Source of the DNA: Candidatus Nitrotoga fabula
GTDB taxonomy: Bacteria; Pseudomonadota; Gammaproteobacteria; Burkholderiales; Gallionellaceae
Direction of reading: 5' to 3'
NCBI RefSeq assembly: GCF_905221025.1
Contig: NZ_CAJNBL010000011.1
Span: forward strand, 1 to 64,000
Length of the DNA: 64,000 nucleotides
Within the stretch, counting starts at the first letter, position 1, and each line of letters begins with the position of its first letter. A program made the position numbers and the translations under genes. Below the pieces are notes generated by a model. That model did not search any database. It saw nothing but the letters and a program-made list of their open reading frames with translations, and was not told the origin of the DNA. Positions 8,552-17,170 of the stretch are shown piece after piece.

Positions 8552-9724
8552 CTAAGAATTGTTAGGACGCAAACGACAGATAACCAAGACCGTCAGATAT
8601 AGTCCTGTAATACCGAGTGTGAATCCTCCAATAAGAAAAGGAGCTCGTAAATCATATAGCTGGACCGAAGTTCCAGCGATTAATCCAGCAATAACAGATG
8701 CCCACTTAGAATTGCTTTCAAACCAGCCAAATGTTCTTCCTGCATTGCCGCTATTCACAACCTCTGCGATGAGCATATGCAATCCAACGAAACCAATTGT
8801 CATATTTATTCCCATTATGATGCGCCATATGATGACAGCCGATAGTGATGAGAATATAACCTGAGCAAATAGTGATACACCAAGTAACAAAAAGGAAATC
8901 GACATCATGTAAATTAGCTTACGATGCCCTAAATACCGGCTCAGCGGTATTGCGAATAACAAATAGACCAAGTGTGGAAGACCAAACAAAAACCCTGCTA
9001 GTGCTATGGAATCCCCATCAGAATAAGTTTTAACCAATTGAATGAAATATGGGAAAGTAATTACTGTGGAAAATATGAATACAAATTGCAAAAAATGAAT
9101 TTGCTGAAAAGTAACTGTTTTTATTCCTTTAATTTTTTCTGCAATTTTTATCTTCTTAGGTTGCTCTGGAAATACAGGCAAAAATACGATAAGCAGAGCA
9201 GAAATGAGCGGTAGTATTGCCAGGTAACGATATAATTCAAGTGGGGACTCTACAACCATCAGCAACCCTAGAATTGCCGGTGCTGTAACCAATGCCGCTC
9301 GTGCTGACCATTGCATTAACGTAAGACTACGATTCAGATCAGGACCACTGACTACGGTAGCCAAATATGCGTTAGATGCCGCGAAGGTTCCTCCTAGCAA
9401 GCCTTGTAACGATAGCGCAAGGGAAAAGATTATTGTGTTTGGTGCAAATCCGGCAAGGAGAAAACTTCCAGCCAACCCAAGCTGGGCGCGTAATAACAGT
9501 CGTTTTTTACCGTATCTATCCGCTAATCTGCCCCACCAAGGGCTACTTATTGCAGTGAAAAAAATTGGCAACACGTACAACCACCCCGCCAAATAATGAG
9601 CTTCACTGTGTAATGACTTATCTAGTATCAAGCCAAAGAATGGTGGCATACCAAGCGCAGCGAAAGCAGCAACAAAATGGGCGGACATAATGATGGCCAC
9701 AATAATACCTTGCTTGTTTTTCAT
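8552..9724 (-). CDS. pvsC: MFS transporter, probable siderophore exporter
   Basis: This 390-residue major facilitator protein has about twelve predicted membrane segments. The conserved loop 2-3 motif reads WGRLADRYGKKR, about 20 residues after the second segment. Exporters of this kind (PvsC, SbnD, AlcS) pump finished carboxylate siderophores into the periplasm. Its ATG overlaps the stop of the first synthetase gene by 4 bp (9721-9724), so translation is coupled. The position between the two synthetases matches pvsC of the vibrioferrin operon. The transported molecule is inferred from context. Confidence 0.85.
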   Translation of the reverse strand: MKNKQGIIVAIIMSAHFVAAFAALGMPPFFGLILDKSLHSEAHYLAGWLYVLPIFFTAISSPWWGRLADRYGKKRLLLRAQLGLAGSFLLAGFAPNTIIFSLALSLQGLLGGTFAASNAYLATVVSGPDLNRSLTLMQWSARAALVTAPAILGLLMVVESPLELYRYLAILPLISALLIVFLPVFPEQPKKIKIAEKIKGIKTVTFQQIHFLQFVFIFSTVITFPYFIQLVKTYSDGDSIALAGFLFGLPHLVYLLFAIPLSRYLGHRKLIYMMSISFLLLGVSLFAQVIFSSLSAVIIWRIIMGINMTIGFVGLHMLIAEVVNSGNAGRTFGWFESNSKWASVIAGLIAGTSVQLYDLRAPFLIGGFTLGITGLYLTVLVICRLRPNNS

Positions 9725-11586
9725 ACCGTTTTTAAAAAATTGGGGGCGCTGTAGCCGTAGAACTTGTTAACATCTACCGCACCTGTTTCTGTTTTTTCGG
9801 CCAGAGTGGCAGCGATTAACAGGTACTTGATATAAAGCTGGTCATCCTCAAGCAATAGTTGATTCGCCAGCTGAATATTTTCACCGGCCGTTTCAAATTC
9901 CGACAAAATGATTTTTATTTGATCCCTGATACGTAAATATAGGGTTGCAACAGATAAACCGAGAATAATCGCATATCGCTCTACCAATACTGCGATATTG
10001 AGTTGCAGAGTAATTGTCGTGAACATTTGTGCGAGCGGTAATTCATCTGCAACAAGAATGCGTCGGTCTTGCAATTGAGTAATCCAAGAAGCAAAGCATG
10101 GCCACCGGTTAACCAGATAATTTAAATGGATGCGGGCCGAATCGTTATCTTTTAGCAGTATGCGTAAACGAGGCTCTTCCCGGTTTAATACGATTACAGA
10201 GTTTTGTTGATTAGATTCAAGGGCAATGCCATATCGCAGCCATAAAAGCAAATGAAGGCGTAAAGTCAGGTCGAAATAATCGCTTAAAAATGCTTCAAGG
10301 TTGTTGTCATAAAAATTTTCTGCCACCTCTTCAGCAACAGTATTTCCTGTTGATGTTTGGGCCATTAGTGCCGCCACTGGAATAAGTGTACTTTTATTCA
10401 GTTTTTCAACCGGATAATGTCGCAGAATAAAACCTAGATATGCACGATTATCCACATGCCCACCACAATCTTCCCGCGTCAACAGCACTCGATTGGTTAT
10501 GGATGGTTCATTCGCAACAATTTTTTCCAGTAGCGTTTGAATAATGTCCCCATCTAGGATGGTGCTAGGTTTTATAGTACGAATATTTTTTGCACCTAAT
10601 GTACGGATGGTTAGTGGTAGTTTTAAATGCCATTCAGGCATATCAAGCATCACCACCGTACGTACCGAAAGAGTTGGTACAACCCGAAGGTACGGGCGTG
10701 GCGCACGAATTACCTCAAGCTGTTCAGCTTCTACAAGAAAACCAGAAAGATCGTTTTTCCATACAAATGGATGAACTGGAATCAAGGCATGTGAATCCGC
10801 CATTGAGGCAGGCAAGCCCACATCCTCAAATGTCGGCCACAAAGAAGGTAACCTGTGCTCATTATTTTTGCTTGGATAGTAATGAATGAGAGGCACTGCT
10901 AACCACTGAAGGTGAAAATCTTTCTGAAACTCAGGACCATAAATGGAAAGCGATTTAATATCGAAACCTAGTTTTGCCCTGGCTGTTGGATAAAAAGGAT
11001 GATCAAGAAATGCACCGATACGATCATAATGCAGTAAGGTTGTATGCCAGTTGATTACAGGAGTGCTTACTTGCAAGCTATGTAACTTACGCAGCTCTTG
11101 AAACCAACGCTCACGTTCGAGCTCGCTAAACCAACGATGTTCAATGGCAATTTGACATTCTTCAGAAAATGCATCAAATGCAGATTTTGCAGACAAAGAA
11201 AGGCCAATACTAAAGCAAGAAATAATGTCTTCTATTGTGGATAATTCATTTAAATGATTACTCTTCTGCCATATCAGTGGAAATCCCGCTACCCGCAACT
11301 CCTGCATGAATGCGGATTCAATAACTGGTATCCAAAGATAACCACTCTCGTCGAAATGTGTTATTTTGATCCAATCAAAACTAGTATTTGCATATATATC
11401 AAGTTCTGAAGGTAATTCGATGTTAGTCATCCGTTCGGATCGGGTCACACACTGACGCACATCTTCGCGCAACAATGCATCAACTACCCGTTGACGTATA
11501 TATTCGCTATGTTCTTCTGCTATCTTTTGAATGGAAATATTGTTGTCAGGTTCTTTAACAAATAAACTCACTCTTGAATCTCCCAT
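9721..11586 (-). CDS. pvsB: NRPS-independent siderophore synthetase, divergent IucA/IucC family (PvsB position)
   Basis: This 621-residue protein can be followed through the whole IucA/IucC fold, but its signatures are drifted. The usual GHPxHPxxKxRxG reads DHPFYPTARAKLG (195-207), and the HPWQ segment reads HPFVW (272-276). Such divergence is typical of one of the two synthetases in vibrioferrin-type operons, so it is probably functional with a different acceptor or carboxylate. It overlaps the ATP-grasp gene by 19 bp and the exporter gene by 4 bp. Its exact chemistry cannot be told from sequence. Confidence 0.82.
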   Translation of the reverse strand: MGDSRVSLFVKEPDNNISIQKIAEEHSEYIRQRVVDALLREDVRQCVTRSERMTNIELPSELDIYANTSFDWIKITHFDESGYLWIPVIESAFMQELRVAGFPLIWQKSNHLNELSTIEDIISCFSIGLSLSAKSAFDAFSEECQIAIEHRWFSELERERWFQELRKLHSLQVSTPVINWHTTLLHYDRIGAFLDHPFYPTARAKLGFDIKSLSIYGPEFQKDFHLQWLAVPLIHYYPSKNNEHRLPSLWPTFEDVGLPASMADSHALIPVHPFVWKNDLSGFLVEAEQLEVIRAPRPYLRVVPTLSVRTVVMLDMPEWHLKLPLTIRTLGAKNIRTIKPSTILDGDIIQTLLEKIVANEPSITNRVLLTREDCGGHVDNRAYLGFILRHYPVEKLNKSTLIPVAALMAQTSTGNTVAEEVAENFYDNNLEAFLSDYFDLTLRLHLLLWLRYGIALESNQQNSVIVLNREEPRLRILLKDNDSARIHLNYLVNRWPCFASWITQLQDRRILVADELPLAQMFTTITLQLNIAVLVERYAIILGLSVATLYLRIRDQIKIILSEFETAGENIQLANQLLLEDDQLYIKYLLIAATLAEKTETGAVDVNKFYGYSAPNFLKTV

Positions 11587-12776
11587 GCTAACTCATTCGT
11601 GATTCGATCCATTTCCGAGCCTAAAAACTGAGCATCTGAACCTGCACCCCACAATATTCCCAGATAATCTTTATTAGAATTGGTCAGATGAATAAAATCA
11701 CCGACCAGGCGTAAAGGTGTGTACGTTACTTGAGCATTATCTAAACTATGGACAAATGCTTCTGGTGCGGCGGCAAGCTTTCCAGTCGTGTGTGCGGTGA
11801 AATACCGAATTAATCCAGCAGAGGACGTAGGACATAACTGCGGGAGAGGCTCTCCCATATACAGACGCAAGACAATTTCAAATAATGGGACATTAAGAGC
11901 ATCCTGCATCAAAAATTCTCGGTAATCTCCTATATTTCTATAATTTATTTCAATAAGTCGCGCACCTTCTGCAGTCATAACAAATTCTGTGTGACATGCT
12001 CCAAAGCCAACGCCAAAGCGGCGAATAATATTGATCACCTCATCTTCTTCCTCTCTGGTTAAACCAGTTCCCCAGCTAGCTTCTAATTCGATAAAATTTG
12101 GTGGAGGGGATAGCTTGACTTTAAATCCGCCAAGCACGCAGATATTCTGAGCATCACCAATCGTTTCCAATGTATAAAGTGGGCCATCAATATATTCTTC
12201 AATAAGTAATGGTTGCCCTGGCAAGATCTTCCATGCAGCAATACATTGCGCTTCGAGTTCATCTTGGCTGTAGCACAAGGAAACCAGCTGGCTAGCGACT
12301 CCCTCTCGTGGTTTAACGATGCATGGATAGGGTACGCTATCCGAAATTTGGTCGAGATCTGTCTTATCGCAAAATATTGCAAACCAAAGCGTATCCAGGC
12401 CATGTGTCTTCAAATTAGCTCGCATTTGCCCCTTGTTTTTGGCACGGTAGGTGACATGCCAGTTTTTACCAGGCAAGCCAAAATAATCGGCAGCAATTGC
12501 GGTGCTGGTTTGCAGATGATCACTATTGGAAAAAATGGCTACCGGCACTTCAGGTCGGCAAGTAATTGTCTCGATTACTGCAACGGGATTAAACACATCA
12601 CATGCAATGATTTCGTGAGGATACGCAGGAAGTTTATTTTGATTAAAATGTTGTCTGTGATCTTCTGCGTGGTCAGTTAATAACACCACAGATAAACCAA
12701 GGCGCTGCGCTGCTGGAATGAATCCATTATTGACTGAGTCAGTCAATACATGAGCCAAGATAATTAATTCTTTCAT
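11568..12776 (-). CDS. pvsA: ATP-grasp carboxylate-amine ligase, PvsA-like
   Basis: This 402-residue protein has an ATP-grasp fold. It shows an N-terminal Rossmann-like lobe, the ATP-binding Lys155 in PCIVKPREG, the EEY motif (193-195) and the metal-binding Glu276/Asn278 in LIEINYR. ATP-grasp enzymes join a carboxylate to an amine through an acyl phosphate. In the vibrioferrin operon the first gene (pvsA) is such a ligase, and its presence is the main reason this operon is called vibrioferrin-like rather than staphyloferrin-B-like. A clear AAGGAG site precedes the ATG. The gene starts 26 bp after the end of the decayed receptor copy, so the receptor's Fur-controlled promoter probably drives the operon. 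Confidence 0.83.
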   Translation of the reverse strand: MKELIILAHVLTDSVNNGFIPAAQRLGLSVVLLTDHAEDHRQHFNQNKLPAYPHEIIACDVFNPVAVIETITCRPEVPVAIFSNSDHLQTSTAIAADYFGLPGKNWHVTYRAKNKGQMRANLKTHGLDTLWFAIFCDKTDLDQISDSVPYPCIVKPREGVASQLVSLCYSQDELEAQCIAAWKILPGQPLLIEEYIDGPLYTLETIGDAQNICVLGGFKVKLSPPPNFIELEASWGTGLTREEEDEVINIIRRFGVGFGACHTEFVMTAEGARLIEINYRNIGDYREFLMQDALNVPLFEIVLRLYMGEPLPQLCPTSSAGLIRYFTAHTTGKLAAAPEAFVHSLDNAQVTYTPLRLVGDFIHLTNSNKDYLGILWGAGSDAQFLGSEMDRITNELAWEIQE

Positions 12777-12802
12777 GACATACTCCTTTTAGAGATCAAT
12801 TG

Positions 12803-13316
12803 CTAAATATCAAACTGAATAACAAGCATTGCTGACCGTCCGGGTGAAAGGAAGCGGCCCTGTGTAATCCAGGCCGCAGGAGTAATAATCCTCGTCGAGC
12901 AAGTTGTTGATTCCCGGGCTGGCGATAATGGTTTTCTGTTTCAGCACGATTTGTGGTTTATCTGAGCATTCCTAACTATTAATGTAATGAAAGGATTGCG
13001 CCAATGGACTCGGGAGCAATTTCAGTTTCGTGCGCAATATATCTGCCATCGTGTGCGAGCCAGATTTGGAAATCTCCTGATTGGGGATAACTGACTGCTC
13101 CCCCGGATGTTTCTTGGCCGTCTGCGGTGTAAGAGGACCTAGCCAGTCTGTATTGACGAATGCATCTTTCAGCGTTTTTTCTGGTTCATCCTGCTTGGAA
13201 GAGTTCTTTTCAAATCCGGCCTGTTCGACCAGACCTGCGACCGGATAAAAAACTACATTGGAAACAAATACCAAGTTGATGGTCGTATTAACCACCCTCT
13301 GAAAATTGGCTTGCAT
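12803..13316 (-). pseudogene. Decayed TonB-dependent receptor, internal deletion
   Basis: The first 95 or so codons parallel the intact receptor at 1643-3745: MQANFQRVVNTTINLVFVSN here against MRANFQRAVHTAIKLVFVSN there, then the same DEPEKTL, DWLGP, AKKHPG and QEIS stretches up to ILRT. At about 13030 the sequence jumps to the equivalent of the receptor's last 75 codons, out of frame, and ends at the TAG at 12803-12805. The C-terminal part also lacks 2 bp relative to the intact copy. No barrel is left, so no functional receptor can be made. The leader and promoter seem intact and lie directly upstream of pvsA. Confidence 0.9.
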
Positions 13317-13835
13317 CGGATCTCCTATTTTTTTGAATTATTTAGTGAGAATCGGCATCAACACAAAAGCGGCAGGTTTGCAACAGTCTGTCGCATATTT
13401 CACACTATAAATGATTATTATTTTTATATGATAATACAAATGCAAACTATTATCAATAAATACATAACGATTGAGACGCTAACATTAGCTGGCGAAGTGG
13501 AAAATACGGAAAAGAAACAAATTTATATTTGCGAAATAATCTTTCCCGTACTCATCGGTTTTGATTATTTACAGATTGAAAATCTCAGCTTATGACATTT
13601 ATGAGTATCGGTATAGGTGCAATGAACACATTAAAATCTGGCATAAATTAAGTCTGGAAGTAATCCCATGAGGGGACGTATTCGTGCCAGATTTTATGAA
13701 ATGCATGGTCCATTTACACGTGCGTATGATCAAAATGCACGCATTAATAGTAGCTTTTTGAAAATCCTGCTGGTAATAAATTTCCCAAACTGGAATGTCG
13801 ACGCAAACGGTTATCTCGCTACAGTTGCCATTTCT
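13317..13835. other. Intergenic region with the operon promoter
   Basis: The half nearest the receptor remnant carries the Fur-like box (13430-13454) in very A/T-rich sequence and is homologous to the region upstream of the intact receptor. From about 13560 to the end of hsdR at 13836 I recognise no gene, repeat or terminator. The boundary between iron island and restriction locus lies in this stretch. Confidence 0.5.
13430..13454 (-). promoter_or_regulatory. Fur-like operator upstream of the receptor remnant and pvs operon
   Basis: This is a 25-bp element starting GATAAT and ending ATTATC, with ACAAAT G CAAACT between. It has the same 6-6-1-6-6 layout as the element at 3872-3896, and both are preceded on the plus strand by TTATAT. 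It is placed about 115 bp upstream of the remnant's start codon and would be the main iron-responsive control of the siderophore operon. Regulation by Fur is inferred from similarity to the known consensus. Confidence 0.6.
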
Positions 13836-16800
13836 TCAACCCCATCCCTCCCCCAATGCCTCCGCCTGCTGCAATACCAGTTCCACTGCTGCATCCTGCT
13901 GGTCCGGGGGATATTTGTATTTGCGCAGTATGCGCTTGACCATCATCCGGAGCCGGGCACGCACGCTTTCCCGTTCCGACCAGTCGACGCTCAGGTTTTT
14001 GCGCAGGTTTTCGGTGAGTTCATGGGCAATCTTCTTCAGGATTTCATCCCCAAGTTCCCGCACCGCGGATTCGTTGTCGGCCAGGGCATCATAGAAACGG
14101 ATTTCGTCTTCCGTCAGGCCCAGGTCTTTGCCACGTTCAGCCACCGCGCGAAACTTTTTGGCCATCTCGATCAGTTCTTCGATGACCTGTGCCGTTTCGA
14201 TCGCCCGGTTCTGGTAACGCTTGACCACGTTGCCGAGCAGTTCGGAGAATTTCTTTTCCTGTACGATATTGCCGGAAAAGCGGGTCTTGATTTCCCCCTC
14301 CAGCAGGCGTTCCAGTAATTCCACAGCCAGATTGCGTTCCGGCAGGTTACGTACTTCGGCCAGGAAGGCATCATCCAGAATGCCGATATTGGGCTTGTCC
14401 AGTCCCACCGCATCAAAAATATCGACCACTTCTTCCGATACCACGGCAGAGTTGATGATCTGGCGGATTGCCTGTTCCCGTTCTTCGTCGGTACGTTTCT
14501 GCTGGCTGAGTTCGCGTTTGATCAGGATGACCTTCACTGCCTGGAAGAAGGCCACTTCCTCGCGGACTGCACGGGCTTCATCCAGGGTGCAGCACAGCGT
14601 GAATGCCTTGCTCATGGCGAGAGCGGTATCAGCAAACCGTTTCTTGCCGTCCTTCTCGCCCAGCACATGGTTGGCCGCACCGGCCAGGCGCTTGTGGCCG
14701 GTGGTGAGGAAGTCGCTGTAGTCATAGCCATGCAGCATGGCACGCAGGATGTCGAGCTTTTCAGCGAGTACGGCATAGGCTTCCCGGGCATCCACCGTGG
14801 GGCGGCCACGTCCATTGCTGGCGGTATATTCCTTCAGGGCGCTGCGAAGTTCATTGGCGATGCCGATATAGTCCACCACCAACCCGCCCTGTTTGTCACG
14901 GAACACGCGATTGACCCGTGCAATGGCCTGCATCAGGTTGTGGCCCTTCATCGGTTTGTCGACATACAGGGTGTGCACACAGGGGGCATCAAAGCCGGTC
15001 AGCCACATGTCGCGTACAATCACCATTTGCAGCGGATCGGCAGGATCCTTGAAGCGTTTTTCCAGCCGTTTTTTGATCTGGCCGCTGTAGATATGGGGAC
15101 GCAGCAGCGCCTTGTCGCTGGCGGATCCGGTCATCACGATCTTGATGGCGCCCTTCTCCGGGTCCGGGTCATGCCATTCCGGTCGCAGCTGGATGATTTC
15201 GTTATACAGGTGTACGCAAATCTCGCGGCTCATGGCGACGATCATGGCTTTTCCAGTCTGGGCCTGGTTGCGTTCCTCGAAGTGGGCGACCAGATCCTTT
15301 GCGACGCTGCGAATGCGGGGTTCGGCCCCGACCACTTTTTCCAGGGCGGCCCAGCGGCTTTTGAGTCTGGCCTGCTGGCTTTCTTCTTCGTCTTCTGCCA
15401 ATTCATCGACCTCGGCATCCAGCTGGGGTAGCTCTTCCGCATTCAGGGACAGTTTTGCCAGGCGGGATTCAAAGTAGATGGCAACGGTGGCACCATCTTC
15501 CCGGGCCTGCTGCATGTCATAGATGTGGATGTAATCTCCGAACACGGCGCGGGTATCCCGGTCTTCGCTGGACACGGGAGTGCCGGTAAAGGCGACGAAG
15601 GTGGCGTTGGGCAGGGCATCGCGCAGGTGCTGGGCGTAGCCAACCTGGTATTTTTCTTGTCCGGGCTTGCCTTTCAGGGTGGCTTCAAAGCCATACTGGG
15701 TGCGGTGGGCTTCATCGGCAATCACGACGATGTTATGGCGGTTGGACAAGACCGGAAACAGGCCCTCCCCTTCTTCAGGCATGAATTTCTGGATGGTGGC
15801 GAAGATAATGCCGCCGGAGGGGCGGTTGCCCAATTTGGCACGCAGGTCCTGCCGGGTTTCTGCCTGTATCGGTTGTTCACGCAGCAAATCCTGTGCCAGG
15901 GAGAATACGCCGAACAGTTGTCCGTCCAGGTCGTTGCGGTCGGTAATGACCACCAGGGTCGGATTTTCCATGGCAACTTCCTGCATCACCCTGGCAGCAA
16001 AACAGGTCATGGTGATGCTCTTGCCGCTGCCCTGAGTATGCCACACCACTCCGCCCTTGTGGGTTCCTCCGGGGCGAGAGGCGGTCACGACCTGGGTGAT
16101 GGCGGCCCGCACGGCATGGTACTGGTGATAGCCGGCAATCTTTTTGACCAGTGTGCCGTCATCCTCGAACAAAACAAAGAAACGCAGGTAGTCCAGCAGG
16201 GTGGTCGGGGCGAGCAGGCCGCGCACCAGGGTTTCCAGTTCGTTGAACTGATCCAGCGGGTCCAGCGTCGTTCCGTCAATGGTGCGCCACTGCATGAACC
16301 GTTCGGCATTGCTGGAGAGTCCTCCCATGCGCGCTTCGCTGCCGTCGGATATGACCAGTATTTCGTTGTACTGGAACAGGTCGGGGATTTGTTCCTGGTA
16401 GGTCCGGATCTGGTCCAAGGCTTTCCAGATATCGGCATTCTCGTCGGCAGGGTTCTTGAGTTCCAGCAATACCAGGGGCAGGCCGTTCACGAACAGGATA
16501 ATGTCAGGACGGCGGGTATGGTGAGGACCTTTGATGGAAAACTGGTTGATTGCCAGCCATTCGTTGTTTGCGGGTTTTACCCAGTCGATCAGGCGCACGA
16601 AGTCGCCGCGGGTTTCGCCGTCTTTCTGGTATTGCACCGGGACTCCGCCGACCAGCAATTGATGAAATCGACGGTTGGCAGGGAGTTGGGAAGGAATGCC
16701 CAGGTCCATCACCTGCTTGATGGCATCTTCACGGGCAGAGGTGGGTATGCCGGGGTTCAGGAGGGTAATGGCCTCGCGCAGCCGGAAAGGGAGCATTACC

Positions 16801-16922
16801 TGCCGATAGTCAGCGCGTTCCGGATGTTCAGCATCCGGGGCAAGGTCAGGACCGAAGCGTACCGTGTAGCCCACTTCCGACAGCCAGGCGAGGGCTTCCT
16901 GTTCGAGTTTGTCTTCGGTCAT
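13836..16922 (-). CDS. hsdR: Type I restriction enzyme, R (restriction/translocase) subunit
   Basis: HsdR is the motor and nuclease subunit of type I restriction enzymes. The N-terminal nuclease domain shows RPDIILFVNG followed by ELK, the PD-(D/E)xK signature (about residues 138-154 from the chosen start). The helicase part has Walker A GSGKS (about 300), the DEAH box in ADEAHRTQYG and TGTP further on, plus the C-terminal helical region. I place the start at the ATG encoding MTEDKLEQ (16922), where family similarity begins; the frame is open a further 17 codons. It follows hsdS after a 248-bp gap containing a strong inverted repeat and may have its own promoter. Length about 1028 residues, usual for the family, and intact. 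Confidence 0.93.
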   Translation of the reverse strand: MTEDKLEQEALAWLSEVGYTVRFGPDLAPDAEHPERADYRQVMLPFRLREAITLLNPGIPTSAREDAIKQVMDLGIPSQLPANRRFHQLLVGGVPVQYQKDGETRGDFVRLIDWVKPANNEWLAINQFSIKGPHHTRRPDIILFVNGLPLVLLELKNPADENADIWKALDQIRTYQEQIPDLFQYNEILVISDGSEARMGGLSSNAERFMQWRTIDGTTLDPLDQFNELETLVRGLLAPTTLLDYLRFFVLFEDDGTLVKKIAGYHQYHAVRAAITQVVTASRPGGTHKGGVVWHTQGSGKSITMTCFAARVMQEVAMENPTLVVITDRNDLDGQLFGVFSLAQDLLREQPIQAETRQDLRAKLGNRPSGGIIFATIQKFMPEEGEGLFPVLSNRHNIVVIADEAHRTQYGFEATLKGKPGQEKYQVGYAQHLRDALPNATFVAFTGTPVSSEDRDTRAVFGDYIHIYDMQQAREDGATVAIYFESRLAKLSLNAEELPQLDAEVDELAEDEEESQQARLKSRWAALEKVVGAEPRIRSVAKDLVAHFEERNQAQTGKAMIVAMSREICVHLYNEIIQLRPEWHDPDPEKGAIKIVMTGSASDKALLRPHIYSGQIKKRLEKRFKDPADPLQMVIVRDMWLTGFDAPCVHTLYVDKPMKGHNLMQAIARVNRVFRDKQGGLVVDYIGIANELRSALKEYTASNGRGRPTVDAREAYAVLAEKLDILRAMLHGYDYSDFLTTGHKRLAGAANHVLGEKDGKKRFADTALAMSKAFTLCCTLDEARAVREEVAFFQAVKVILIKRELSQQKRTDEEREQAIRQIINSAVVSEEVVDIFDAVGLDKPNIGILDDAFLAEVRNLPERNLAVELLERLLEGEIKTRFSGNIVQEKKFSELLGNVVKRYQNRAIETAQVIEELIEMAKKFRAVAERGKDLGLTEDEIRFYDALADNESAVRELGDEILKKIAHELTENLRKNLSVDWSERESVRARLRMMVKRILRKYKYPPDQQDAAVELVLQQAEALGEGWG

Positions 16923-17105
16923 TTGGGTTTCGACAGAATGCCATGAAGCGCAAGGTTGATGTAGCAGTTGCACGCCCGACTACTGCTAGTGAGCATTTTA
17001 AGGATCGCAGGAGTGTCGAAACTTCCTGGGTTCTGATCCTCAAGTCGCGCGATGACTGTCATGTTTACACCATTCTGAAATACAAAATATATAGGAAATC
17101 AATAT

Positions 17106-17135
17106 TTCTATACATGTTACCAGTGATGTATAGAA
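17106..17135. promoter_or_regulatory. Perfect inverted repeat in the hsdS-hsdR gap
   Basis: Arms TTCTATACAT and ATGTATAGAA (10 bp each, perfect) flank a 10-bp spacer. A further TATACATCA at 17152-17160 repeats the arm sequence, forming a second inverted pair with TGATGTATA at 17124-17132. No U-run follows on either strand, so a protein operator is more likely than an intrinsic terminator. It lies 35 bp after hsdS and about 180 bp before hsdR. Confidence 0.5.
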
Positions 17136-17170
17136 GAAATGGGGTTTTTTATATACATCATCCAGATCAT

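Larger units (their letters stand above)
12794..13556 (-). repeat. Second, internally deleted copy of the receptor gene and its promoter (direct repeat)
   Basis: This segment matches the region from about 1636 to 3985 in the same orientation, but with about 1.6 kb missing inside. The left part (12794 to about 13030) corresponds to the receptor's 3' end (1636-1862). The right part (about 13032-13316) corresponds to its 5' end (3453-3745). The matching continues past the start codon through the Fur box to about 13556. The two copies are therefore direct repeats flanking the siderophore operon. Junction positions are estimated by eye. Confidence 0.75.

Noticed and set aside
4717-12776. Staphyloferrin B (sbn) assignment for the operon
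   Set aside because: There is no SbnA/SbnB for diaminopropionate, only two synthetases, and an ATP-grasp ligase in first place, which fits vibrioferrin better.
13668-14318. 216-codon plus-strand frame spanning the end of hsdR
   Set aside because: Most of it is antisense to hsdR and the part outside shows no recognisable protein features.
15525-16946. Long open frame (473 codons) on the plus strand opposite hsdR
   Set aside because: It lies wholly inside hsdR, whose motifs are clear. The product has no family resemblance and arises from the codon pattern of the real gene.
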